Source: Zea mays
Lineage: Eukaryota; Streptophyta; Magnoliopsida; Poales; Poaceae
Direction of reading: 5' to 3'
Length of the DNA stretch: 64,000 nt
Assembly: GCF_902167145.1 (NCBI RefSeq)
Contig: NC_050098.1
Location: forward strand, 116,288,207-116,352,206
The notes beneath the pieces were generated by a model. That model did not search any database. It was not told the DNA's origin and was given only the letters and a program-made list of their open reading frames with translations. This document shows positions 44,771 to 54,647 of this stretch, one piece after another. A program made the translations under genes and the position numbers. The first letter of the stretch is position 1; each line of letters opens with the position of its first letter.

Positions 44771-47132
44771 CTACGGAATAATTCCACAGAGGGGTAGCAG
44801 TGCCTGAAGAGCCACGGTCGTCAGCGGACCCTTGAAGAGGTTGATGTAGTGCTCCAGTGCAACTTCACCATTAGTAGCAGCAGTTGGCTGGCCAATGCTA
44901 GGCAAGATCCCCAGCCGCTTCATGAGGACTTGGCGAGCTCGCTCTTGTTGTTGCCGCGTGGCCAAACAACCGACGCGAGCCGCTTGCTCCTGCGGACCGG
45001 CCCGACCCCATGCCTTCCCCTCTTCTTCAGGCTTGACGGGGCTTGCTGGTGTTGGTGGAGCAGGGGTCGGGCTGCTGGGCGGGTGAAGTTGTTGATGAAG
45101 GACAACGAAAGAGAAGGGGGTAGCCCTTCCGGCTCAAGCCCAGCAGCAGCGTCCACAAGGTCTGGCGCCTCTTCCAGCCCTGGCCCATTAGGCGCGTTGT
45201 CCATAGAGTCAGCTTCAGTGCCGGAGGCAGTTTGATTTGTCTCCGGCGTCGAGGCCTCTATAGGTGTCTCGTTTAGTGTGGCCGGCGATGGCGGGCACTG
45301 TCCCGGTACTGGCATGAGAGGATAAGTGCGTCTGCGGTAGACACGGCCAGGCAAGTAGCGACGCGCAGCATGCGAAGACAGCAGCCCTGTGCTTTTGCAC
45401 AGGTGCGGCGGTGAAGAACAGTTCTATCTAGCCAGCGGAGATCCCTCCGCACCCCTTCCCCCGTGGTCTGAAGCATAGGCGACCGAGGGGAAGGTCTGCG
45501 GTCCTTCTCGAAGTAGGGAGTAGAGGCCTGATTGCAGCGTCTGCGGATCCCCGTGGGGATCTCTGGGAGCTGGCGAAGCGAGCGGGGGGAGGAGCGATGG
45601 CGATGCTCTTGGTGGCGATGTGTATGTCGTTCTCGGCTACGGCCCCGCACATGCCTCTTCTCCAAAGGCTGGGGCGCAGAACCGAGTCCAAGGTGGTGGT
45701 GTCGTCCTCCATTCCTGGATCCTCTGTCCCGGTGTTGCTCGCGCCGCGAATCAGAACGGTCTAGGCCTCGCGACGCACGGGAGAGGATGTGGAAGAGACG
45801 AGAGCTCCAACTCTCCCCATTATGCTGTCGACGCCCACGCCGTTCATCTCCTTCATCTTCATCATCTCTGTCCCGATGTCGACGGTCGTTGTGGAGGTCT
45901 GTCGGGGGCGGATCGTGTCGGTCACGTCGCTCGCGCTCCCCGTCGACGACACCATGGCGCCAGGTGAGGGAGCGAGTGGTAGGAAGCCCATCGCGGCCCG
46001 ACGGCCCCTCCACCAAGTCGAGGTGGACAAGCACCCGGAAAGTGAGGCCACATTGGCCCACTAGAGGGGGTACACCTTCATGGATCACCATCACAGAGCC
46101 AGTAATTGTAAGTCAGATAACCTTCAGGATGTTAGACGAATTTTCTGTCCATGCCCAAAGGTTGAGGCAGCGGGCGTCCTTATTGGTGGAGGAGAGGCAG
46201 TCGTCTTCGACGTAGTCCAAGACGCAGGCACGGGCCACGACACGCTTGGCGATGCTTTCTTTCCACGCATGAGGAGGGATGCCCTCGAGGCACAGCCTGA
46301 CGTGGAAGCTGAGGTCGTGGCGTTCTCCAAGGGTGATCAGCTGCCACAGCCTGATGCGGAAGTCAAGGTTGCCAAGTGGGAAGTCCCTAGCAGCGATGGC
46401 CACATCCCGGTGGTGTCGGTGCGCGAAGGTCACGAGGAAGTCCGCAGGTGGGTTTCTGGACACCGTGATGTCCACCGGTCGCACCCCAAAGCGGGAGCAG
46501 AAGGCCCGCTCCACCCTGTCGAGGCTGATGTCGGGGCGGTTGCAGCTGAGCCAAACCACCACTGCATGGGAGCTCAGCCGTTCGAGCTCTCTCTCCATGT
46601 CGCGGGTGGCAGAAGTGGTGGTCCAGGATTGATCCGGGCGCATTGCTGGGTCACCTGGAAGGGCCATGGACGGAGCGGCGAGTGGCGGGAAGTTGTGGGA
46701 GTCGAGGCAGGGAGGTTGACGTTGGGGGATAGGACTCGGCCTGCTAACAATCCACGAGCACTGCCAAGACCTGTGCCCGGAGCGCTTGCATTTGATGCAC
46801 TTGACCGGATCCCTGCAATGAATGGCCAAGTGATCCCTACTCAAGCAGCGAGCGCATTTACCTCGTAGGCTTACCATCAGACGGCTAGGGGCATGGGCTG
46901 AGAGAAGGCGAGGCGCCGCTGGGGCGCAGCCTAGGCCTGCGCGGGCGGCGCGTCCACGCCTACGCCGAATCGTCGTCCATCCTTCAAGATCCTCATCTTC
47001 AATGCGGTCGCAGCTTCCATACGGGGGCTTCGAACCAGCTGTCGGGGCGGGGGTGGCACTGTGGCTACGTGATACGGCGGAGGGGTAGTGAATGTGGGGC
47101 GGCGTGGTGCTTGCAGTGAATGCAAACCTCAC
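44771..47132 (-). pseudogene. LINE ORF1 (RNA-binding, gag-like), broken
   Basis: Starts MRFAFTASTTPP at 47132. Two CCHC knuckles, CARCLSRDHLAIHC and CIKCKRSGHRSWQC, lie near residues 93-120, followed by an RNA-recognition-like region common in plant L1 ORF1. A TGA at about 46113-46115 interrupts the frame after NILKVI; the same frame continues with ITGSVMVIHEG. Further frame changes occur near 45330 and 44960, after which the typical ORF1 tail appears (QVLMKRLGI, LFKGPLTTVALQAL) and ends at 44771. Confidence 0.78.
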
Positions 47133-47459
47133 CCGCTTGGTTTGGTAGGGGGCCGCCGGCGCACGGCATGCAGCTGGATCAGAAGAGCGGGCCGGCGGTA
47201 GTTGTGAGGGCGGTGGCGGTGGGAGCTAGGACACAGGAGGGCGAGCTGGTGGTGCTGGAGGGGGGTGCGGGGTTGGATCTGACTTGGTGCAGCCGGCAGG
47301 AGCTAGGGACGGCCGGAGGTGGGCGGATCTGACGGCGGCGCTGCTTTGGTGCTCGGTCGCCGTAGGGGCGAGCGCGGGGGAGGAAGGAGCCATCCTCCGT
47401 CCGTTTTACTCAATCATCATATCAGCAGTGCTTGGTTCCCCCAACAAAAACTGTCTTAT

Positions 47460-47572
47460 GGCTAATTTGGGAACTCAATTTCCCAAGAGATTCTTATTTT
47501 TAAAGGAAAAATGAACTAATTTTCTTTAGAAAAATAAAAATCTCTTAGAAAATTGTGGTTTCCAAATTAGTC
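47460..47572. mobile_element. Fold-back MITE next to the LINE duplication
   Basis: Starts GGCTAATTTGGGAACTCAAT and ends GTGGTTTCCAAATTAGTCC. The halves are imperfect inverted repeats along most of their length (AGAGATTCTTATTTTT pairs with AAAAATAAAAATCTCT). This type is common in maize. The target duplication is not clear. Confidence 0.65.
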
Positions 47573-47945
47573 CTTAGTAAAATTTTCCTCTATAAAAAAA
47601 TATCACTGTACAAGATGCCATCCATTGTTGTATCGCCACATTGTTTTGTACCAAAACTTAGTAGCATTATCTCAAAACCCCCACTGGCATTAGTACAAGA
47701 ACCGCCCACGGTATCGCTAACAGCGTCACGAGAATGTACGCTACTATCCTTCGTCGTAATTTACGCAAGAAACATTAGTTTGGCCTCAAGATAGCTCAGA
47801 ACAGAGCTCCGTAGTTTTATCAGAGCACAAAAAAAATTAACACAAGAACAATACCCACACCTCGTTTCCTTCACCGGCCCACATGGAACCCACCATAGGG
47901 GGGATACACTGTTTTTTACAAGGAAACCAGCAGGATGTATCAATC

Positions 47946-47954
47946 ATATATATA
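47946..47954 (+). promoter_or_regulatory. TATA-like element upstream of the cysteine-rich gene
   Basis: TATATATAC about 125 bases before the ATG at 48077, with a CATCCATCCATC leader-like stretch between. Confidence 0.45.
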
Positions 47955-48076
47955 CAAGTATGATACTGATGAAGCCTGTGAAGAGCAAGACACCCAAGGA
48001 AAACGCACTCCACATCACTGTTCCTACATCCATCCATCCATCTGCAAGAAGAGAAGCAGAGGAGGAGGAGAAGAAG

Positions 48077-48381
48077 ATGTGCTACAAGGTGGAGTGCAGC
48101 AAGTGCGGCAAGTTCAGCTGGAACGGCTGCGGCAAGCACGTCGCGTCCGTGTACGAAGGGATCGAGAAGGGGAAGCACTGCAGCTGCAAGCCGTGGCCAG
48201 GCGTCGTCGACGACGCCAAGCCAGAGGGGTCCACGTCGGCTGCCAAGGAAGGTGAGACACAGACGCCTCGCTGGATCTCTCTCTCGTCTCAAGTTCCGGA
48301 TGGTGATGGTTTGCTGACCAGTTTGCTGCACCTCACCTCAACTGCTGCGGATGGTGGTTTGCAGGTGAAGCGAAAGCTTGA
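48077..48381 (+). CDS. Small cysteine-rich protein, 2 exons (63 aa)
   Basis: Exon 1 is 48077-48251 and exon 2 is 48365-48381, with a GT-AG intron whose phase joins to read GEAKA and stop. The protein starts MCYKVECSKCGKFSWNGCGK, followed by HVASVYEGI and KGKHCSCKPWPGV. Cysteines at positions 2, 7, 10, 18, 35 and 37, with His at 21 and 34, suggest a small zinc-binding fold. I recall this CxxC...CGxH...HCxCxxWPG pattern as a widespread plant family of unknown function. Start at 48077 because the conserved MC(F/Y)KV begins there; the upstream frame is leader. Reading through the intron would give an unrelated longer tail. A polyadenylation-like AATAAA is at 48541. Confidence 0.8.
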
Positions 48382-48674
48382 GTTCGATGGAGTGGAAGAG
48401 ATCGCTGGTCTTGCCGCCGTTGGATTGAAGGAGCTTTATTTACCCTTTGAGAGAATAATGTTTTTTCTTCTTCTTCTTCTTCCATATATTGATGTGCGTG
48501 TGTACTGGTTTTCTGGGTTTCTACACAAGTACTGTACTACAAATAAAACGATGTTAAGCTACTCCAAATCGATGGAGTGCAGCAAACGCGGAGACATTGA
48601 GCTTGAAAAGCCGTGTCAAACATTTTTTCCCGTCCAGAATAAAAAAAAACTGTCATATGGGTCATCGATCAGAC

Positions 48675-48734
48675 GTTGTTTTGTTGTTGTTGTTGTTATT
48701 GTTGTTGTTGTTGTTGTTGTTGTTGCTGCTGCTG
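48675..48734 (+). repeat. (GTT)n microsatellite
   Basis: Mostly GTT/TTG units with one ATT interruption, ending in CTG units, downstream of the cysteine-rich gene. Confidence 0.9.
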
Positions 48735-48739
48735 TTTTC

Positions 48740-50212
48740 ACTGAAAAACTGCAGTCAGGCTGGCTGGCGTTTAACCTGAGTTGCAAAAGTTGAGCGGACT
48801 CTTTGTTTTCACAAGTACACCCATCCATCCATCAGTGATGATGCATCCTCGATTCCTCCTCCATCAGATGCCTTCCGTAGCATCTCTCCCCACGCCACGG
48901 TCCTTTTAAGCCACAAAGGATGAATCACTTCGAACGGGGCTAGGTCAGTTGTGCTGAACATTATGTTCTGAGTATTTAACTTCGGTGTGGCAGAAGAACG
49001 ATGGTATTGGAACTGAAGCAGCAGCTCGAACTGTTTCAGTTGGACACCTGAATATATATCCAAAGGGCGGAGGAGAATAGTCTAGCACCTTCTTTCTCCT
49101 GGTCTCTGATCTCGCGAGTGTGAAAAAAAGCAAGAAAAAACTTCATCTTGTCTGACTCTACACCACATACATCACCATTTGCACTCAACTAATCTATGAG
49201 TTTGAAAACTATCTCACTTAAGCAACATTTGTTCATATGATATATAGAAACCGTAACTATGCGCGGGCAACTAACTAGTATAACTACATAAGCCATATAC
49301 AAGCCATGATAAGGAAGAATAAAAATGACGAAGACTTGCCTCACTGTATATATTGTTAGTTATGCTAAATACTATTTTATGTTGTAGATTATATTATTAA
49401 CATAGTATAGTTTAAAATAAGAGATGAGATAGAGAAAACTGTTAGAGATGGTCTTAGGTATCATACATACCTCTATGAACCATTAGGAACTTTTTTTTTG
49501 TATGGTGCATGGAGGTAAAAGTAGAGAGCCAATCTGTATAGAATATAAATGATGGCTATCAAATCTGGAATGAACGATGCCACATGAGTAAATATGTACA
49601 GTTTTTTTTACTGGTACTACTAGAATCAGATATTTTTTTAGGAATCCACATAGTTACTACTAGTACTTATCTTTGGTTAAATAGTGCAAAAGTTTATTTT
49701 GAACAAATAATTACTCTCTTAGTCCTCAAGTAAATAGATCTAGAATAATCCTAGCAAGGGCTGCTAAGGATAACCAGACTTCGAAATCTAGCATGCCGCA
49801 GGAATTAATAGAGTGGAGACGGCGTGGCAACAAGAAAAAATAAAACCTAGCGAAAACACAGGGAACAACTTTGTTAGAAGGTGGTAGGTACAGGGGCTGG
49901 GATGGGGGCTCCAAAATATCAACCAGTAATCAGAATAATCTTCCTCCGCGCCCATCACAATTGTTCCCCGTCACAATCGATTCAGTGCGACGACTGAACA
50001 GAACAGAACAGAACAGAACAGCAGCTAGTAGTTAATAGGCGCTGATGCTAATGCTGATGGTGTTCCGGGCTGATGCCCCAGGGCAGGCAGCGGCAGCAGG
50101 CGGACGATCCAATGGCTCTGGCGGGCGGCCTGCGTGCACCCCACGGACAGATGGGATGGGCCACACACCCCAGGCTGCGCGTTCACGCAGGGCCACCACG
50201 CGCTTCGCACTC
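48740..50212. other. Intergenic stretch without a supported gene
   Basis: AT-rich with short open frames only. A pentamer microsatellite, (GAACA)5, is at 49996-50020. No terminal repeats recognised. Confidence 0.4.
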
Positions 50213-50220
50213 CTCCACCT

Positions 50221-51376
50221 ATAGATGTCTAAGAAAACACGTGGCCCGTTAATCCGACACGGAGCACGGTTTTTAGCACGACACGAGCTCGGCATGACAC
50301 GAATTTAAGCGGGCCCGGACTTAGCCCGGTCCGAAGAGCATACCGGGCTCAACAGGAATTTGAGCCCATTGAGCTGGTCCGAGCACGACCCGTTATCAAC
50401 CGGACCTTTAAACCGGCCCGTTCACAGAACTCCCTACGGCTCCACAAATAATGGGCTGCATCCCAACGGCCCAAATAGCGCACTCCGCAGCCGCACGCCC
50501 GCAGTCCCTCCTGCACCGTGTTATTTAGTCCGTGAGCAAAGACATCGTGGTAACCCTAACCCTCTCTCGCTCCTGCGTCCTCTCCGTGCGGCGGCTCCCG
50601 GATCTAGCTCTCGCTCTCAGTCTCTCTCGCTCCTGTGTGCGGCTCCTGTGCTCCGGTGCTCTCGGTCTGTGCGCGACTGCCTCCGGTGCTCCCTGCTTCT
50701 TCTCCGGCTCGAGAGCTCCGGTACTCTCTGGTCCCTCCTCCCGGCGCGAGAGGATTCTTCTTCGGGTACCGGCAGCTGGTGGCGGCGGTGATAGGCACGG
50801 CGAAGGCGTCGGGCAACCGGGCGCTGTTCGTGCCGGCAGAGGGGATGGATCCGCTCGCCCAAATGTTCCTGGAGCCGCCATACTACCCAGCCTGGACACC
50901 GCCAAGACGTTTCTAGCGGATTACTGGGTACAACAGATAGCGTAGTTTTGCAGGATTTAAAATACTATGCATGCATCGTAATTTCGTTGGGGCCTTTTGC
51001 CCTTTAGTGATAGAGCGATTCATTTCTATAAGCGATCATGTACTGGTGTTCTACGTAGATAGATTGATTCAGTTAGATAACAGTAAGATCTCTTTATCTC
51101 TGAGGATTTTTTGTGATGTCAGTTTTAGGTTTTTGTGCTAAATATGATTGTGTGTTTTGCGGGCTCGGGCTGACCCGGTATAATAAATGGGCCGTGCTAT
51201 TCGGGCCAGCCCGGCATGATCGGACCTCCACCGTGCCGTGCTCGGGTAGCTGTCTGGACCCGTCGGACGGCATGACCTGGTTAAGTGATCGAACTTAACC
51301 GTGCCGAGCTCAAACGGGCCGGACCAAGTCGTGCTCGGGCTGGGCCAGGCCGTGCCGCCTGTTTGGACATCTATAC
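50221..51376. mobile_element. Non-autonomous hAT-type element
   Basis: The left end ATAGATGTCTAAG is inverse to the right end TTTGGACATCTAT. The 8-base flanks CTCCACCT (50213-50220) and ATCCACCT (51377-51384) differ at one position. Subterminal regions are rich in GGGCC, CGTGC and CCGGGCTCG-type motifs, as in known grass hAT elements. The centre (50500-50920) is GC-rich and gene-like. No transposase is seen. Confidence 0.65.
50755..50916 (+). other. Gene-like segment within the hAT element
   Basis: An open frame reads FFFGYRQLVAAVIGTAKASG, then NRALFVPAEGMDPLAQMFLE and ends WTPPRRF. It is preceded by a pyrimidine-rich leader-like region. It could be a captured host exon; I do not recognise it. 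Several other frames are open here because of GC content. Confidence 0.35.
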
Positions 51377-51384
51377 ATCCACCT

Positions 51385-52047
51385 CACCCATTGTAGAATT
51401 CCTTCTTCCTCTTCTCTGGGATCGGTGCATCCCGTCCACACCACCCAGTCATTCGCGGCCATCCCAAGCCCAGGCACGCATGCACTGAACAGCTCGCCGT
51501 GCCGTGCTCGCCGCTCCGACGACCAACACAGGAGTGCCGCTGTGCTAAAGAAAAAAACTAGGGCAGCATGCGAACATGTAATCGAGCTGGCGCTACCCAG
51601 CCTTAATTTATCCAAACTATGGATTTCGAATATTCTCTATCTATTTATATACTTGGAATTGAATTCCATTCTATTGGCCATACGAGGAAAATATTTATGT
51701 ATTATATTTTAACTATAGAGAAGCGAGCCGAAAAACATGTTATAAGCTGTAGGTTATAAACATAAACTAATGACATATAAAACTAATTATCACCTCTTAT
51801 TCTATAAATTTGAGATAGTCTTATATCTAAAGTTTGGAAAGTAGTGGAATATTAAATTCGAAACCAAATAGCTTACTTTATTAAGTAAATTTCTATTCTT
51901 TTTAAAACGAAGGGATCCAAACGGACAATTAGAGAATTATACATAAACTAGATGTGTTATAGTAAATAAGTTGCTTATAATTATATCATCAATAAAGAAT
52001 TGTCAAAAGCGACATAGTTATCTAAATACAAAAGCTTGCCTTAGTTA
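51385..52047. other. Intergenic AT-rich stretch
   Basis: No gene, RNA or defined repeat is recognised. Composition falls from moderately GC-rich (to about 51540) to AT-rich. Confidence 0.4.
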
Positions 52048-52236
52048 GGTAGTGTTTGGTTCCGAAACCAGTTAGGATGGAGTGGCTCCGTCCGAGAGAT
52101 TTTGGAGAGCCGGATCGTTTAGCATTTGAGCATAAATTTTTTTAAGTTACTCTGTTCTGCATAGAACCAATCCAAACAACAATAAATTGAGAACGAAGTG
52201 GTTCCATCCTATCATACTTCGGAACCAAACACTACC
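52048..52236. mobile_element. Tourist-like MITE
   Basis: Perfect 19-base terminal inverted repeats beginning GGTAGTGTTTGGTTCCGAA, flanked by the trinucleotide TTA (52045-52047, 52237-52239). Length 189 bases. TTA duplication fits the PIF/Harbinger (Tourist) group. Confidence 0.85.
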
Positions 52237-52239
52237 TTA

Positions 52240-52608
52240 ATGTTATGATATTAATATAATTTCAAATGGATTATTGGTGTTTTAGTCGTCAAACAAATAT
52301 TTTCACAACTCTTTTTACTGTAGCAAAAAAAAAAAAATACTTGTCACGAATATTAAAGAGTCATTTGGATTATGTATCGTAAGGGCAGGATGAGTAATTT
52401 AGATGCAGGTTTGGGGTATGTTTAATATTATATCTGATAATGTAAGTAGTTTAGATGCACATTTTTTAAAAAAAAGAAGAAAAAGAAAATTCATTCAATA
52501 GAACTCCTTAACTTGACTATCTAGAAAATGCTCCTCGTTAAACGTCCCTCGCTAATGCAATTCTTCTCGGATTATAGCACTTTGTCTAGTTAAACGTCCC
52601 TCGCTAAT
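52240..52608. other. Intergenic stretch with a 20-base direct repeat
   Basis: AT-rich and non-coding. The 20-mer GTTAAACGTCCCTCGCTAAT occurs at 52537-52556 and again at 52589-52608, the second copy ending exactly where the LTR of element C begins. Confidence 0.55.
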
Positions 52609-53840
52609 TGAGAGCACCTAGAGGGGAGGTGAATAGGTGATCCTGTAAAAACTTGAAACTTATAGCCACAAAACTTGATTATGTGTTAGTAGACTAAATA
52701 GCGAGCTCTTGTGAACATAAGTATCACAGAAAAGCAATCACAAAAGACACGCGAGTTATCCCGTGGTTCGGCCAAGTACAACACTTGCCTACTCCACGTT
52801 GTGGCGTCCCAATGGACGAGGGTTGCACTCAACCCTTTTAAGTGATCCAAGGATCCACTTGAATACCACGGTGTTTCTTTCTTTCACTATATCCCGTTTG
52901 CGAGGAATCTCCACAACTTTGAGCCTCTCGCCCTTACAAATGATGATCACAAAGAAGCACGGATGTAAGGGAGGGAAAAGCAACACACACAAGTCTAAAA
53001 AGCAACAGCTCAAACACGCACACTAGTCACAACTTGAGCTCTAAGTTCACACACAGAGTTCTCAACTCAATAGGAGCTCAAATTGCTATCACAAAGAATC
53101 AAACGCGCTAGAATGAAGTCTTGGTGCTTAGAGATGATCAAGGAATGCTTGGTGTACTCCTCCATGCGCCTAGGGGTCCCTTTTATAGCCCTAAGGCAGC
53201 TAGGAGCCGTTGGAAACAATCTGGGAAGGCAATCCTTACCTTCTGCCATGTGACACACCGGACAGTCCGGTGCACCACCGGACAGGCACTGTTCACTGTC
53301 CGGTGCAGATCACCTTCCTAAACTGGCGCAACCGACCGTTGAAGATTTGGAGCCGTTGGCGCACCGGACACTGTCCGGTGCACACCGGACAGTCCGGTGC
53401 CCCATCAGACCGTTGGCTCGGCCACGCGTCACGCGCGGATTGCGCGGCCGACCGTTGGCGCGACCGATTGTTGGCTCACCGGACAGTCCGGTGATTTTTA
53501 GCCGTACGCCGCCGACGAAATCCCGAGAGCGGCCAGTTTGACCAAAGCCAGCTTGGCGCACCGGACACTGTCCGGTGCACCACCGGACAGTCCGGTGCAC
53601 CCAGACTGCGCAGAGTCTTGGCTGCACAGCCAAGTCCTTTTTCCTTTTGTCTTTTCTCTGATTCTAGCACTTAGACAAATATGTTAGTACACAAAAAACA
53701 ATGTACTAAGTCTAGAATCATATCTTTGTGTTGATTTGCACTTCATTCACCATTTGGCACAGTTTAACACTTAGACCATTTGTGTTGGCACTTAATCACC
53801 AAAATACTTAGAAATGGCCTAAGGGCACATTTCCCTTTCA
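52609..53840 (-). repeat. 3' LTR of element C
   Basis: 1,232 bases, on the + strand TGAGAGCACC...TTTCCCTTTCA. It contains CCGGACAGTCCGG motifs and a reversed TATAAAA at 53181-53187. The adjacent polypurine tract is CTCCCCCTTTTT on the + strand. Confidence 0.88.
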
Positions 53841-54647
53841 ATCTCCCCCTTTTTGGTGATTTATGCCAACACAACAAAAAGCAACACATAGAAGTGCAAC
53901 ATCAGTGCAAATGAGAACAATAATTGTTTTTGATTCAAATTTGCATATTTGGATCATCCTTTGCCACCACTTGGTTTTGTTTTTGCAAATCAACTTCAAT
54001 TTCCTATCTCTAAGTCAAACACACTTGTTGAGGCATAAAGAGAGGTATTCCAAGATAAATTGATCAAAGATTCAAAAACTCCCCCTTTTTCCCATAATCA
54101 AACATTCTCCCCACAAGAGACCAACTTTTGACAAAAAGAGACACTTAGAGTATTTTGGCAAAACAAAAGTTCGAACTTTACTATTTTCAAAATTCTCAAG
54201 TGGTAGCTGCAAAATTCTCAAGTGGTAGCTGATCCATTTGCTTTAGCCTTAATTTCTCCTCCTTTGGCATTAAGCACCAAAACAGGATCATTGTTGGCCC
54301 TTAAACCCCATTGCCTCACCAAAATCTTCAATTAGGAGTAAAAAGGCAATAAGAGCATGGAGATGAACTTGGAGTAAGTTACCCTCTCATCGGAGTGCAG
54401 TGGAAGTCTTTCATGGTCCAAGTCCACCTTTCCCTTTCAGTCTACTTTTGAGACTAAACAAGTAAACTCAAACACAAGGTTAGTGTCAAAGTGTCAAGTT
54501 GTAGCATGCCTCCCCCTAAATAAATGCATCATTTGCAAACGGACTTGTGAGGTCCGGGGATCATGTGTACAACTTGAGCACCATAATTAAGCAACAATAT
54601 GCATAAAAGAACATGATCAAAGGCATAAAATACATGTATGCTATAGA

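Larger units (their letters stand above)
41053..47437 (-). mobile_element. L1-type LINE (non-LTR retrotransposon), apparently full length but dead
   Basis: Flanked by a 15-base target duplication with one mismatch (41038-41052 and 47438-47452, CCCCCAAAAAAAACT and CCCCCAACAAAAACT). The minus-strand 3' end carries a short A tail (T run at 41052-41058). From 5' to 3' it has a ~300-base leader, ORF1 with two zinc knuckles, and ORF2 with endonuclease, RT and a C-terminal zf-RVT-like domain. All coding parts have stops or frameshifts. Confidence 0.87.

Noticed and set aside
45273..46868. Long plus-strand frames (227 and 262 codons) opposite LINE ORF1
   Set aside because: They are complementary to the ORF1 reading with its CCHC knuckles; low-complexity Arg/Ser/His content and no domain.
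48597..48793. Poly-Leu/poly-Val protein ends
   Set aside because: Translations of the (GTT)n microsatellite.
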